Notes: generated by a model not told the origin, from the letters alone. Shown: positions 1 through 9,522, counted from the first letter of the stretch. The stretch: 64,000 bases of DNA from Bradyrhizobium sp. CER78 (GCF_029846235.1 NZ_JARVWP010000020.1:62001-126000), one strand, 5' to 3'. Translations and numbers: made by a program.

Positions 1-42
1 GATCTGCTGGATCGGCTCGGCATCACCTCCCGCCTCGCCTGA
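1..42 (+). CDS. 3' end of an upstream gene (possibly bioB)
   Basis: The first 42 bases read as an open frame of 13 codons ending in TGA (last residues DRLGITSRLA), in the same direction as bioF, which starts 66 bases later. In many rhizobia biotin synthase (bioB) sits directly before bioF, so this may be the tail of bioB, but 13 codons are too few to identify it. The 66-base gap that follows holds a short GC-rich inverted repeat (about 60-80, 7-bp arms). Confidence 0.4.
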   Translation, partial: DLLDRLGITSRLA

Positions 43-108
43 TCGCAATCTTCCGCGAGCGCGCGGCCACAGTCCGCGCGTGACCAACCTTGCATCTGAG
101 AGAGAAGC

Positions 109-1263
109 ATGAGCGCAATCCATGCGGCCAACGCCGCTGATTACGCCGCGGCCTTGTACGCCCTGAGCAAGGACGATCGGCTCCGCGGCCTCAAGCCGCG
201 CGCGGGCATCGATTTCGTCTCGAACGACTATCTGGCGCTCGCGAATTCGCCACGCATCAAGCAGGCGGTTGCGGCCGCGCTCGCGGCCGGCACGCCGATC
301 GGCGCCGGCGGCTCGCGGCTTCTGCGCGGCAATTGCGAGGAGCACGAACGGCTGGAGGTCGAGGCCGCCGCGTTCTTCCGCACCGAGACAGCATTGTTCT
401 TCGGCGGCGGCTACGTCGCCAATTTTGCCGTGCTGACCACGCTGCCGCAGCGCGGTGACCTGCTGGTTCTCGATTCCCTCGTGCACGCCAGCATCCATGA
501 GGGCGCCCGCGCCGGCCGGGCCGAGTTCCGGTTCAGCGAACACAATAGTCCGCAGTCGGTCGAAGACACCATTCGCGGCTGGCGCGCCGAGGGCGGCGTG
601 GGCCGGGTCTGGATCGTGGTCGAAAGCGTCTACAGCATGGACGGTGATCTCGCGCCGCTCGCCGACCTCGTCGCGATCGCCGAGCGGCACGATGCGTTCC
701 TGATGGTCGACGAGGCGCACGGCACCGGCGTCTATGGCGAGCGGGGACGCGGGCTGACGGCGCCCTATGAGGGCCGCGAGAATCTCGTGATCGTGCATAC
801 CTGCGGCAAGGCGCTGGGCGTCGCGGGTGCGCTGGTTACGGCCCCGACCGTGTTGCGCGATTTCATGGTCAATCGCTGCCGGCCGTTCATCTTCGCCACC
901 GCGCCGTCGCCGCTCACAGCGGTTGCCGTGCGCGAGGCGCTGTTGATCCTGCAACAGGAACCTGAGCATCAACAGCGCCTGGCAAGCCTGGTTGCGTTCA
1001 CGCATCGCGAGCTCGAACAGCGCGGCTGGCGCAGTCCGTCGCGCTCGCAGATCGTGCCCTATATCGTCGGCGACAATGCGCGCGCGATGCGCCTTGCGTT
1101 GGCGCTGCAGGCGCGCGGCTTTGACGTCAGAGGCATCAGGCCGCCGACCGTGCCGGCGGGTACGGCCCGATTGCGGATCGCGCTGACCCTCAATGTCGAC
1201 GAGGACGACGTGCGCGCGCTGCTCGATGCGCTTGTCGCGGAGACCAACGGATGGCCGCAATGA
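109..1263 (+). CDS. bioF: 8-amino-7-oxononanoate synthase
   Basis: PLP-dependent enzyme that condenses pimeloyl-ACP (or CoA) with alanine to give 8-amino-7-oxononanoate (KAPA), the first step of biotin ring assembly, in the cytoplasm. At 384 residues it has the usual family length. Visible signatures are the glycine-rich stretch GAGGSRLLRGN near residue 65, the cofactor-binding VDEAHGTGVYGERGRG around 200-214 (Asp201, His204) and HTCGKALG with the Schiff-base lysine near Lys234. The start is preceded by a purine-rich GAGAGAAGC. It is the first complete gene of a bioF-bioD-bioA operon; its 3' end overlaps bioD by 13 bases, which suggests translational coupling. Confidence 0.95.
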   Translation: MSAIHAANAADYAAALYALSKDDRLRGLKPRAGIDFVSNDYLALANSPRIKQAVAAALAAGTPIGAGGSRLLRGNCEEHERLEVEAAAFFRTETALFFGGGYVANFAVLTTLPQRGDLLVLDSLVHASIHEGARAGRAEFRFSEHNSPQSVEDTIRGWRAEGGVGRVWIVVESVYSMDGDLAPLADLVAIAERHDAFLMVDEAHGTGVYGERGRGLTAPYEGRENLVIVHTCGKALGVAGALVTAPTVLRDFMVNRCRPFIFATAPSPLTAVAVREALLILQQEPEHQQRLASLVAFTHRELEQRGWRSPSRSQIVPYIVGDNARAMRLALALQARGFDVRGIRPPTVPAGTARLRIALTLNVDEDDVRALLDALVAETNGWPQ

Positions 1264-1892
1264 CCGGCCGGATCGTGGTGACTGGAACCGACACCGGGAT
1301 TGGAAAGACGGTGTTCTCCGCAGGCCTCGCCTCCTTCCTCGGCGCGCGCTACTGGAAGCCGGTCCAGTCCGGCCTCGACGAGGAGACCGATGCGCAACTG
1401 GTGGCGCGGCTTGCCGGCATCCCGGCCGACCGCATCGTGCCGGAGCGCTACCGGCTCCGCACGCCGGCTTCACCGCATCAGGCCGCCGCGATCGACGGCG
1501 TGCGCATCGACCCCGCCGCGCTCGGGGTGCCCGCTCCTTCGGACCGGCCGCTGGTGATCGAGGGCGCCGGCGGGCTGATGGTGCCGCTGAACGACAACAC
1601 GCTGTACATCGACATCTTCGAGCGGTGGCGGCTTCCGGTCGTGCTCTGTGCCCGCACCGCGCTCGGCACCATCAACCACGCGCTGCTGTCGGTCGAGGCA
1701 CTGCGCAAGCGACGGATCGACATTCTCGGGATCGCATTCATTGGTGACAGCAATCCCGAGAGCGAGCGCGCCATCTGCGACTTTGGACAGGTGCGCCGGT
1801 TGGGCCGATTGCCCCTGCTGTCGACGCTCGTGGCAGACACGCTGCAGGCGGCGTTCACAGCTTCGTTCCGGCGCGAAGATTTCAACCCATGA
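1251..1892 (+). CDS. bioD: Dethiobiotin synthetase
   Basis: ATP-dependent carboxylase that closes the ureido ring of 7,8-diaminononanoate to form dethiobiotin. The N-terminus carries the P-loop-like GTDTGIGKT typical of BioD, followed by KPVQSGLDEETDA and the VIEGAGGLMVPLN segment. The 213-residue length is normal. Two ATG codons are possible: 1251 (used here) and 1260, the latter sitting at the bioF stop. It overlaps bioF upstream and shares an ATGA overlap with bioA downstream, so all three genes are probably one transcript. Confidence 0.94.
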   Translation: MAAMTGRIVVTGTDTGIGKTVFSAGLASFLGARYWKPVQSGLDEETDAQLVARLAGIPADRIVPERYRLRTPASPHQAAAIDGVRIDPAALGVPAPSDRPLVIEGAGGLMVPLNDNTLYIDIFERWRLPVVLCARTALGTINHALLSVEALRKRRIDILGIAFIGDSNPESERAICDFGQVRRLGRLPLLSTLVADTLQAAFTASFRREDFNP

Positions 1893-3151
1893 CGTCTCCT
1901 AAGAAATCGCCGGTCTGGCATCCGTTCACCCAGCACGCGCTGCACGGCGAGATGACAAGGATCGTGCGCGGCGAGGGCGCCTATCTCTATACCGCGGATG
2001 ACCGTCGCATCATCGATGCGATCGCATCCTGGTGGGTGGTGACCCATGGCCACTGCCATCCGCACATCGTGCGCGCGATCCAGGATCAGGCGGAGCAGCT
2101 CAACCAGATCATCTTTGCCGGCCACACCCACGATCCCGCCGAAGCGGTCGCCGCGCAGCTCCTGAAGTTGGCGCCCCGTGGTCTCGACTACGTGTTCTTC
2201 TCCGACTCCGGTTCGACCAGCGTGGAAGTGGCGCTGAAGATGGCGCTCGGCTACTGGCACAATATCGGCGTGCCGCGCACCCGCATCATCGTCATGCAGC
2301 ATTCCTATCATGGCGACACGGTAGGGACGATGTCGGTCGGCGCGCGCGGTGTCTTCAACAAAGCCTACGAGCCACTGCTGTTCGATGTCGCGTCAATCCC
2401 GTTTCCGGCAGCCGGCCGCGAGCAGGCGACGCTCGATGCGCTCGAAGCCGCGTGCAGGGAGCAAACCGCCGCCGCGTTCGTCGTCGAGCCGCTGATCCTG
2501 GGCGCCGGCGGGATGCTGATGTATCCGCCCTGGGTGTTGAAAGAGATGAAGCGCATCTGCGAGGCCCATGATGTGCTGTTCATCGCCGACGAGGTCATGA
2601 CCGGCTGGGGCCGGACCGGCACCTTGTTCGCGTGCGAGCAGGCCGATGTCAGTCCGGATATCGCCTGCTACTCAAAGGGTCTCACCGGCGGATCCCTGCC
2701 GCTCGCGGTGACGTTGTGCCGCGCCGAGATCTACGACGCGCATTATTCAAGCGATCGTTCGCGAACCTTCTTCCATTCGAGCTCCTATACGGCAAACCCG
2801 GTCGCCTGCGCCGCCGCAAGGGCGAACCTCGAACTCTGGCAACACGGCGCGGACGCGCGCGTCGCCTCGCTCGCCGCGATGCAGGAGCGCCTGATCGCGC
2901 CATTCCGTGCCGACCCGCGCTTTGAAAACGTCCGCCGCACCGGGACCATCACCGCGCTCGACCTGAAGGCAAGCGATGCCGGCTATCTCGCAGGCATCGG
3001 TCCCAGGCTTCAAGCTTTCTTCGCGCGCCGAAACCTGCTGCTGCGGCCGCTCGGCAACACGATCTACGTCATGCCGCCCTACTGCGTCACCGAGGCTGAC
3101 CTCACGGAAATCTACGCCGCGATCGGGGATGCGGCTGACGAACTGGCCTGA
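1889..3151 (+). CDS. bioA: Adenosylmethionine-8-amino-7-oxononanoate aminotransferase
   Basis: Class III PLP aminotransferase that converts KAPA to 7,8-diaminononanoate using S-adenosylmethionine as amino donor. Features are WHPFTQH near the N-terminus, SWWVVTHGHCHP around 47-58, the FIADEVMTGWGRTG cofactor motif near 231-244 and YSKGLTGG containing the Schiff-base lysine (about Lys263). Its length of 420 residues is typical. Its ATG overlaps the bioD stop (ATGA). No bioZ follows: the next gene is convergent, and an inverted repeat between them probably ends both transcripts. Confidence 0.95.
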   Translation: MTSPKKSPVWHPFTQHALHGEMTRIVRGEGAYLYTADDRRIIDAIASWWVVTHGHCHPHIVRAIQDQAEQLNQIIFAGHTHDPAEAVAAQLLKLAPRGLDYVFFSDSGSTSVEVALKMALGYWHNIGVPRTRIIVMQHSYHGDTVGTMSVGARGVFNKAYEPLLFDVASIPFPAAGREQATLDALEAACREQTAAAFVVEPLILGAGGMLMYPPWVLKEMKRICEAHDVLFIADEVMTGWGRTGTLFACEQADVSPDIACYSKGLTGGSLPLAVTLCRAEIYDAHYSSDRSRTFFHSSSYTANPVACAAARANLELWQHGADARVASLAAMQERLIAPFRADPRFENVRRTGTITALDLKASDAGYLAGIGPRLQAFFARRNLLLRPLGNTIYVMPPYCVTEADLTEIYAAIGDAADELA

Positions 3152-3202
3152 CGGCAGCACTTCGCGCGCCGCCGCTTTGTCCCCGATGGGCTCTCATCTG
3201 AA

Positions 3203-3230
3203 ATCGGCGTGCCCTTGCAGGCACGCCGAT
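3203..3230. terminator. Inverted repeat between convergent genes
   Basis: Perfect 11-bp inverted repeat (ATCGGCGTGCC at 3203-3213, complement at 3220-3230) with a 6-base loop. It lies between the bioA stop and the stop of the convergent YXWGXW gene. On the minus strand the stem is followed by only a short T run, so it could act as a weak bidirectional terminator. Confidence 0.6.
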
Positions 3231-3238
3231 GAGCGCGA

Positions 3239-4567
3239 TCATGCGTGCCTGTGTGGCGCCGGCCTCGCAGCGGGATGCTGCGGCCGTGGCGCAGGATGAG
3301 GCCGCGGTGCCGGCCGCGACACGTGCGGCGCTGCAGGCCGGGGCGGCGGAGCGCGATGTACGGCCGCTTGCGCGACGTGCGGCGCCGGCGGATGTGCGGC
3401 CGGGTGTGGCGCAGGCGGTGGCGGTGCATGCCGTGCGATCTGCGGCGTCGGTGCATGCACGGCCGGCGCGGCGACGTGCGGCGCCGGTGCGGGATGGTTG
3501 CTCGCGGCGGGCAAGGCGTGACCTGCCGGGGGCGCGTGCCCTGTCGTTTGAGCGCGTTCCGTCGGTGGAGTGTGCACTGCCGGCAGAGCGTTTCCTGTCG
3601 GGAGAGCGTGTCCAGCCGGCGGAGCGTTCCCTGACGGTGGAGTATGTCCTGTCGGCAGAGCGTTTTCTGACGGAAGCGCGTGACCCGTCGTTTGAGCGTG
3701 TTCTGCCGGTGCGGTGTGCACCGGCGGCAATGCGTTTCCGGTAGGCAGAGCGTGTCCAGGCGGCACGGCATTCCCGGTCGGCAGAGCGTGGCTTGCCATC
3801 GGCTGCGCATGCCCGGGCGGCGGCGCCGCGATCGGCTTGCCCGGTCGCGCGGCGATCACGCCGGCGCCGCTGAACTGTGCGGCGTGTGCGGTCGCGGCGA
3901 CCGCCGGATGACCATGGTTGTTGGCGAGCGTCAGCGCCGGATTCTTCATCGCCGCTTCCGCGTGCCGGCTCTGCTCGGCGGTCGGTGCCACGTGGTGCTC
4001 GTTTGCGGCCGCGACCTGCTGTGGCGTCGGCCTCGCCGTGGTGCCGCCAGTGCCGCCATTGTAGCTGACATTGGTCGTGTTGTTGATGACGGTCTTGTTG
4101 TAGACGTTGGTCACCGAGACGTTGGAGATGTTGTTGACGGAGCTGTTGTAGAAGAAGCTGCCGCCGCGCCAGTAGCCGCCCTCATAGCCGACGCCGGTGT
4201 AGCCGAAGCCATAAGAGATGCCGCCGTAGAAGCCGACGGTCGCTCCCCAATATCCGGCGTGGAACGCGTAGACGCCATCGTTCCAGCCCCAATAGCCGGG
4301 CGTCCACAGCAACTCAGGTGCGGGCGGAAGCACCCATGTGCCGGGCACCCAGTAGTAGCCGATATCATCGCTCCAGGCCCAATAGCCGGGAGTCCAGATG
4401 TAGCCGACCGCGGGCATCGGCGGCTGCACATAGACCGGCAATGGCGGCGGTGCCGCATTCACGGTGATGCCGATGCTGATGCCGAGCTGCGCGTGTGCAG
4501 CGTTGGGCGGCGAGAGACAGCAGAGGCTGAGAGCTAAGGCGAGAGGCAGTCCGGCGATGCGGCGCAT
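3239..4567 (-). CDS. Secreted YXWGXW-repeat protein with hexapeptide-repeat tail
   Basis: Predicted exported protein of unknown function. The ATG at 4567 is chosen because GGAG lies 8 bases upstream and a signal peptide ending near NAAHA follows directly. The mature N-terminal part has aromatic repeats of the YXWGXW type (YIWTPGYWAW, YYWVPGTWV, LLWTPGYWGW) and a Gly/Tyr-rich stretch, then an Asn/Thr-rich linker. The C-terminal half is low complexity and rich in Pro, Ala and His. It contains 16 consecutive hexapeptides of the GHALPT/GNALPP kind and then a His/Pro/Arg-rich end. No enzymatic motif is visible. It is convergent with bioA and follows a 443-base gap on its 5' side. A cell-surface or matrix role is only an inference. 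Confidence 0.75.
   Translation of the reverse strand: MRRIAGLPLALALSLCCLSPPNAAHAQLGISIGITVNAAPPPLPVYVQPPMPAVGYIWTPGYWAWSDDIGYYWVPGTWVLPPAPELLWTPGYWGWNDGVYAFHAGYWGATVGFYGGISYGFGYTGVGYEGGYWRGGSFFYNSSVNNISNVSVTNVYNKTVINNTTNVSYNGGTGGTTARPTPQQVAAANEHHVAPTAEQSRHAEAAMKNPALTLANNHGHPAVAATAHAAQFSGAGVIAARPGKPIAAPPPGHAQPMASHALPTGNAVPPGHALPTGNALPPVHTAPAEHAQTTGHALPSENALPTGHTPPSGNAPPAGHALPTGNALPAVHTPPTERAQTTGHAPPAGHALPAASNHPAPAPHVAAPAVHAPTPQIARHAPPPPAPHPAAHPPAPHVAQAAVHRAPPPRPAAPHVSRPAPRPHPAPRPQHPAARPAPHRHA
3506..3793 (-). repeat. 16 tandem 18-bp units coding hexapeptides
   Basis: Within the YXWGXW protein, residues about 259-354 are 16 uninterrupted hexapeptides with consensus G-[HN]-A-L-P-[TPA]. A higher-order period of 8 units (48 residues, 144 bp) is visible: GNALPP-VHTAPA-EHAQTT-GHALPS recurs as GNALPA-VHTPPT-ERAQTT-GHAPPA. 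This implies duplication of a 144-bp block, and copy number may vary between strains. Confidence 0.8.
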
Positions 4568-5010
4568 GGCACATACTCCAATCTTCTTCCCCCAGCGTTG
4601 GATTCGAATAGTGGCGGCGACATGAACCCGTTGTGAATGTTTGTGGCGATCCGCGATCATGAGGCCGCGCGACGGCGAAATTTTTCGTAGTGGTGAATGC
4701 AGTTCAGCTTGGTGTCAGGATGGAACGCGATTGCGCCGGTGCGTAGGCGCTTCAATCCGGCACCGCGGAGTCGCTCACATCACCGATGGCGTGCGGTACC
4801 CTTGCGGCTGTGCACAATCTCGCATCTCTTGAAATGCCGAGGTCCTTCCTCAGGCCTGTACGGCAGCCGACCGCTGGTTCCCCGCTGCAACGAATTCCTA
4901 ACCAACCGTATTCACCCAATTGAAGGCCGAGGGCAGTATTCCTGTCGCGAGAGGCATGGCGCGACAGTTAAAAAATCCACATAGAAGATGACCCGCGCCA
5001 AATTGAGCAC
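4568..5010. other. 443-base intergenic region, no gene seen
   Basis: This region separates the divergent YXWGXW gene and the diguanylate cyclase gene, so it should hold both promoters. It reads visibly more AT-rich toward 4900-5000. Short open frames here have no ribosome-binding site or recognisable protein. I could not assign a specific promoter or operator. Confidence 0.5.
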
Positions 5011-6906
5011 ATGTCCAACTGGGATTTCGCATTCCTACAATTGAGACGTAGGGGGACGGGCAAGGCAGACGGTCTGAACGGGGACGCGGGCATGCTGCAT
5101 GCGCTCGAAGGCGCGCGTGGCAGCTTTGACAGGAAGCTGTCGCTCCGGTTTGCTCTCGTGATCATATGCACCGCGTTTCTGGCCTTCGTCATCGTCGCGC
5201 CAACGTATCGGGATTACACGCTCGCGCGCCACAATCTCTTTGACATGCAGCGTTTTCGGCTGATGCTCGATACCGCCACCCTTCTGGCGGCTGAGCGGGG
5301 ACCGGCCAACAATGCGATGTCGACCGGTTCCTCGCCTGACGGTGAGAAGGCGCGTCGGCTGGCGGAGTTCCGAGCGCGCAGCGATGCGGCGCTTGCGCAG
5401 CTGACCAACGCGGCCGACGTGCCGCTTGGGCTGTATGACGACGAACTGCCGTTGGAACTGCTGCAGAACGTACGCGAACAGCTCGCGGTTGCGAGGGCCG
5501 AGGTCGACCGTGTCGTGGCTCGCTCCGGGGCCGGGCCATCCCGTGAGGAGTTTCAGCGGGCCATCGACAGCATGTTCGAAGTTTCGAACCGGTTTCGTGC
5601 CATCGTCGCCTGGAAGGCTAATCACCTTGTGGAGCAGGACAGCGGACTTGCTGCACTTGCGCTCGTCGGACCGATGTTGAGTGATCTTCGGGATTACGGC
5701 GGCAGGATCGCCTCGCAGATCATGGCGTCGATCGCCGTGGGAGAGCGGCTGCCGCTCGACAACGTGATCGAGGCGAGACGCATCGAGGGTCGCTTGCTCG
5801 AGCTCTGGCAGGTGAGCAATAACCACGCCGGGTTGTTCAACAATCCCGCCCTCCAAACGAGCCGTGTCGAAATTCAGCGGCGCTTTTTTGGTGAAGGCCT
5901 CGGACTGGTCGACAGTTTGATACGGGAAGGGCGGCGGGATGCGCCGTATTCGCTGACATCCACTGAACTCACCGAGCGTTTCGTTCCGACGATGCGGCCG
6001 ATCGAAGCCTATCGCCGCGCGTTTCTCGATGCTGCGGTCGATCATTATGCAAGGGCACGCGACAAGGCCCTCGCGATACTGGCGACAGTCGCGCTGTTCG
6101 CGACCTGCGCGCTGGGAATATTGGCTCGCCTGATGGTCTCTATCCGCAAGAACATCTTCCAGCCGCTTATCCGCGTGCATGACGAAGTCATTAGGCTGGC
6201 GGAAGACAGACCGGCACAACCAATGTCCCTCACCGGCAAGGCAGGAGAAATTCGCAGCCTGTTCAGAGCCATCGAGGTATTGCAGGACAAGCTGCAGGAG
6301 CGTGCCTCGATCACGGCGTCAATCACCAGTGAGTTGCAGGCCCAGGCCGACACTGACGGGCTGACCGCGCTTCTCAATCGTCGCGCTCTGGACCGCTACG
6401 CCCGGCGCGTCGCTGACGCCGAGCCTGCAGTCGATGCGGCCTGTCTGATCCTCCTGGATATTGATCATTTCAAATCGGTCAATGACACCTATGGTCACCC
6501 GACGGGTGATCGCGTGCTCATTCAGACCGCTGAACTCCTGCGCTCTCACTTGCGCGCCAGCGACCTGGTTGCACGCTTCGGCGGAGAGGAATTCGCCATC
6601 CTCGTTCCAGGGAACGATCTCCCGGGGACCGTCGCGATCGCCAGGAAGATCCGGCTTGCGATCCAGACCGAGCGCTTCACGACACCCGATGGAACACCGG
6701 TTCATGTCACGGCGAGCTTTGGTGTGGCGCGCGGTCAGCGCGGCGAGCGCACGTGGCCGGAGTTGGTCGAGCTTGCGGATGAGGCGCTCTACCAGGCCAA
6801 ATCAGACGGTCGTAATCGTGTGCGCTGTGCGCAAACGGTTGCGGTCGCTGATCTCGGCGCTCCGGACGAAGCTTCCGTCGCGTTGGTTGGAGTTGCGCAG
6901 GGCTGA
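5011..6906 (+). CDS. Membrane-anchored diguanylate cyclase (GGDEF)
   Basis: Enzyme predicted to make cyclic di-GMP from two GTP at the inner membrane. A transmembrane helix at about residues 47-64 is followed by a long, probably periplasmic helical sensor region to about 350. A second hydrophobic helix (ILATVALFATCALGILARL) and a HAMP-like linker lead to a GGDEF domain from about 450. The active-site motif is GGEEF (524-528). An RxxD inhibitory site (RASD, 515-518) lies five residues before it, so product inhibition is likely. The ligand is unknown. The gene stands alone. Confidence 0.88.
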   Translation: MSNWDFAFLQLRRRGTGKADGLNGDAGMLHALEGARGSFDRKLSLRFALVIICTAFLAFVIVAPTYRDYTLARHNLFDMQRFRLMLDTATLLAAERGPANNAMSTGSSPDGEKARRLAEFRARSDAALAQLTNAADVPLGLYDDELPLELLQNVREQLAVARAEVDRVVARSGAGPSREEFQRAIDSMFEVSNRFRAIVAWKANHLVEQDSGLAALALVGPMLSDLRDYGGRIASQIMASIAVGERLPLDNVIEARRIEGRLLELWQVSNNHAGLFNNPALQTSRVEIQRRFFGEGLGLVDSLIREGRRDAPYSLTSTELTERFVPTMRPIEAYRRAFLDAAVDHYARARDKALAILATVALFATCALGILARLMVSIRKNIFQPLIRVHDEVIRLAEDRPAQPMSLTGKAGEIRSLFRAIEVLQDKLQERASITASITSELQAQADTDGLTALLNRRALDRYARRVADAEPAVDAACLILLDIDHFKSVNDTYGHPTGDRVLIQTAELLRSHLRASDLVARFGGEEFAILVPGNDLPGTVAIARKIRLAIQTERFTTPDGTPVHVTASFGVARGQRGERTWPELVELADEALYQAKSDGRNRVRCAQTVAVADLGAPDEASVALVGVAQG

Positions 6907-7193
6907 GGCGACCCGCCGCCCCGATGTCGGTGTTATCTCCACGTGCGGCCTGCGCCTGTTTCGCGTTGAGCGAGGCGCGAGGTGAGTGATTCAAGCTGGG
7001 GCCACGCTCCGAGGGTGCACGCCACGACGCCGGTCAGGCTGTGTTGACGTTTCGTGCAATGCGATGCGGTCTCAGCTTCATCACTGCGCCGAATAGTCGA
7101 ATTTTCGTTTTGAATTGGACGACGACCCCCCGCGCGTCATCAATCGATGATCGAAACATCCGGCTCGCACGAAGCCGGACAGGGAGGTCCGGG

Positions 7194-8603
7194 ATGGCGC
7201 GAGCCGCCGACATCGACATCATCGCGGGCCCGCGCCTCGACAGGCTGCCGATCTGTGGATTCCATTGGCGCATCCTGGCCCTGATCGGGGCCGGCATGTT
7301 TCTCGACGCGTTCGATATCTATCTGGCCGGCGGCGTGCTGGGAGCCGTGCTCAAGGAGGGATGGTCGACGCTCGAGCTCAATGCCGCCTTCGTCTTCGCG
7401 ACCTTCGTCGGAATGACGATCGGCGCCTGGTTCTCCGGCATCCTTGGCGACCGCTTCGGCCGCCGCTTCTCCTACCAGATGAACCTTGCGATCTTTGGCC
7501 TCGCATCGATCGCGGCGGCCTTCGCTTCGAGCATGACCGTCCTGATCGGCCTGCGCTTCATCATCGGCATCGGGCTCGGCGCGGAGATCGTCGTGGGTTA
7601 CGCGACCCTGACGGAATTCGTGCCGGCGTCATCGCGCGGACGTTGGATCGGGCTGCTCGCCGTAATCACCAACTTCTCGCTGTTCGCGTCGTCCATGATC
7701 GGCCTGTGGGTGATTCCGACGCTTGGGTGGCGCTACATGTTCGCCCTTGTCGGCCTCCTTGCGATGATCGTCTGGATCCTGCGCAAGTCGATGCCGGAGT
7801 CGCCGCGCTGGCTCGCCGCCAACGGGCGTGCCGATGAAGCCGAAACAATTCTCTCGGCGATCGAAGCGGAGGCCGCGCGCAAGGGAACACTGCCTCCCAT
7901 CGTCGCCGTCGTGCCGGTGCAGGAATCGCCCGGTTCGGTCTGGCGTCTGTTCCAGCCGCCGTATCTCGCGCGCACGCTGCTCGGCAGTCTGTTGCATGTC
8001 GTCGTCGGTTTCAGCCTTTACGGATTCATCGGCTGGCTGCCGACCTTCATGGTCAAGGGCGGCCACAGCGTGGTGTCCTCGCTGGGCTACACCACCGTGA
8101 TGGCGCTGGGCGGGCCGGTCGGATCGCTGATCGGGCTCGTGCTGGCGGACCGGCTCGGACGCAGGCTGTCGATCGTCGGCTCGTCGATCGCCGCGGCCGC
8201 GCTCGGGATTGCCTATCCGCACATGGCGGACGGCGTTGCGCTCGCAGGTGTGGGCTTCCTGCTCGTCACAGCGATCTATGTCATGCTGGCGACCGGGTTC
8301 GCAATGCACGTCCCCGAATTGTTCCCGACGCGCTATCGGCTTCGCGGCACGGCGATCTGCGCCACGTCCGGACGGATCGCGACCGCGCTGGTGCAGTACG
8401 TCGTGGTCGCGATCTTCGCCTGGCAAGGGTTGACCGGGGTGCTGACGACCCTGGCCGGCATCCTCGTGTTCCAGGCCGTGGTCTTTCTCATGTTCGGCTT
8501 CGAAACCAAGGGACGGTCGCTGGAGGACGCATCGGCGGTCGCGGAGGCCGAAGCACGAAGCCAGTCGTCGATCGCGCGAAGGCCGGCGGATATCGGCGCC
8601 TAG
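7194..8603 (+). CDS. MFS transporter (sugar/aromatic acid porter type)
   Basis: Major facilitator of about 469 residues with roughly twelve hydrophobic helices. The start at 7194 is preferred over an in-frame upstream ATG because AGGGAGGT lies just before it and the MFS fold begins right after. Motifs include DAFDIYLAGG in helix 1, the loop 2-3 signature GDRFGRR, and the mid-protein PESPRWL typical of the metabolite:H+ symporter/sugar porter group. The substrate is unknown. Its stop overlaps the convergent LysR stop by four bases (CTAG). The nearby dehalogenase and CoA-transferase genes suggest uptake of an organic acid, but that is inference. Confidence 0.87.
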   Translation: MARAADIDIIAGPRLDRLPICGFHWRILALIGAGMFLDAFDIYLAGGVLGAVLKEGWSTLELNAAFVFATFVGMTIGAWFSGILGDRFGRRFSYQMNLAIFGLASIAAAFASSMTVLIGLRFIIGIGLGAEIVVGYATLTEFVPASSRGRWIGLLAVITNFSLFASSMIGLWVIPTLGWRYMFALVGLLAMIVWILRKSMPESPRWLAANGRADEAETILSAIEAEAARKGTLPPIVAVVPVQESPGSVWRLFQPPYLARTLLGSLLHVVVGFSLYGFIGWLPTFMVKGGHSVVSSLGYTTVMALGGPVGSLIGLVLADRLGRRLSIVGSSIAAAALGIAYPHMADGVALAGVGFLLVTAIYVMLATGFAMHVPELFPTRYRLRGTAICATSGRIATALVQYVVVAIFAWQGLTGVLTTLAGILVFQAVVFLMFGFETKGRSLEDASAVAEAEARSQSSIARRPADIGA

Positions 8604-9502
8604 CCCAGGTCGGAGCAGGCCGCCCTGAGCCGATCGCGGAGCCAGCCGTTCGCATTGCTCTGATCGTATCTGCGATGCCAGTACAACATCCAGTCGAAGG
8701 GCGCGGACTCGAACGGCAGGTCCTCCATCCGCAGGCCGTCGTCCATCAGCACGGTGGCGAGGTGTCGCGGTATCACCGCGAGCAGATCGGTGCTCTTCAA
8801 GACATGCGGCACGACGAGCCAATGCGGCACATTCAGCGTGATGCGCCTTCGATGACCGCGCTCAGCGAGCACATCGTCGACGAAGCGAAGATCGGTCGGG
8901 CTGATCGAGACCTTCATGTGCTCCTGGGCGATGAAGCGCTCGAAGGTCAATTTCTCGCGCTTGATCTGGTGACCGCTCCGCATCAGGCAGACCATGCGGT
9001 CGCGCAGCAGCGTCTCCGAGCGGATCGATGCCGAATGCTCGAGCCCCATGCTGACCGCGACGTCGATCTCGTCCCGCTCCAGCGCATCGATCGTCAAGGC
9101 GGGCGGCAGATGGATGATATTGTAGGAGATCCGTGCATCGGGCGATCGCGCCGCGGCAAGTCTCGGCAGCAGCAGGCAGGCGAGAATGTCCGACATCCTG
9201 ATCGTGAAGCTGCGTTCCGTGCGGGTTGGATCGAACCCGGCGTCGCTTGCCATCACGCGCTCGACCTGACGCAGCACCTGGCGCAGCGGTTCTGCCAGTT
9301 CGGTGGCGCGGGGCGTGGGCTTCATCCCGGCCGTCGTCCGCACCAGCAGCTCGTCCTCGAACATTGCGCGCAACCGGTTGAGCGCGTTGCTCATCGCCGG
9401 TTGACTGAGGCCGACCCGGTCGGCCGCCTTGGTGACATGACGCTCGGTCAGCAGTGCGTCCAGCGCGACAAGCAGGTTGAGGTCGATGGATCGAAGGTTC
9501 AT
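8600..9502 (-). CDS. LysR-family regulator (NodD-like group)
   Basis: DNA-binding regulator of 300 residues. The N-terminal helix-turn-helix reads DLNLLVALDALLTERHVTKAADRVGLSQPAMS, a form seen in the NodD/LinR/NahR-type subgroup, and the effector-binding fold follows. It is divergent from the dehalogenase gene at 9597 with a 94-base intergenic region holding a LysR-type palindrome. It is convergent with the MFS gene. It therefore probably controls the dehalogenase/CoA-transferase/thioesterase group, perhaps in response to an organic acid. Confidence 0.9.
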   Translation of the reverse strand: MNLRSIDLNLLVALDALLTERHVTKAADRVGLSQPAMSNALNRLRAMFEDELLVRTTAGMKPTPRATELAEPLRQVLRQVERVMASDAGFDPTRTERSFTIRMSDILACLLLPRLAAARSPDARISYNIIHLPPALTIDALERDEIDVAVSMGLEHSASIRSETLLRDRMVCLMRSGHQIKREKLTFERFIAQEHMKVSISPTDLRFVDDVLAERGHRRRITLNVPHWLVVPHVLKSTDLLAVIPRHLATVLMDDGLRMEDLPFESAPFDWMLYWHRRYDQSNANGWLRDRLRAACSDLG

Positions 9503-9507
9503 GCGTC

Positions 9508-9522
9508 ATTCATATCGTGAAT
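9508..9522. promoter_or_regulatory. Candidate LysR operator (T-N11-A)
   Basis: The palindrome ATTCATATCGTGAAT lies just 6 bases from the LysR start, between the LysR gene and the divergent dehalogenase gene. Its T at 9509 and A at 9521 fit the T-N11-A rule for LysR boxes. The assignment is by pattern and position only. Confidence 0.5.

Noticed and set aside
3506..3793. Possible CRISPR array
   Set aside because: The repeats are tandem 18-bp coding units without spacers and no cas gene is present.
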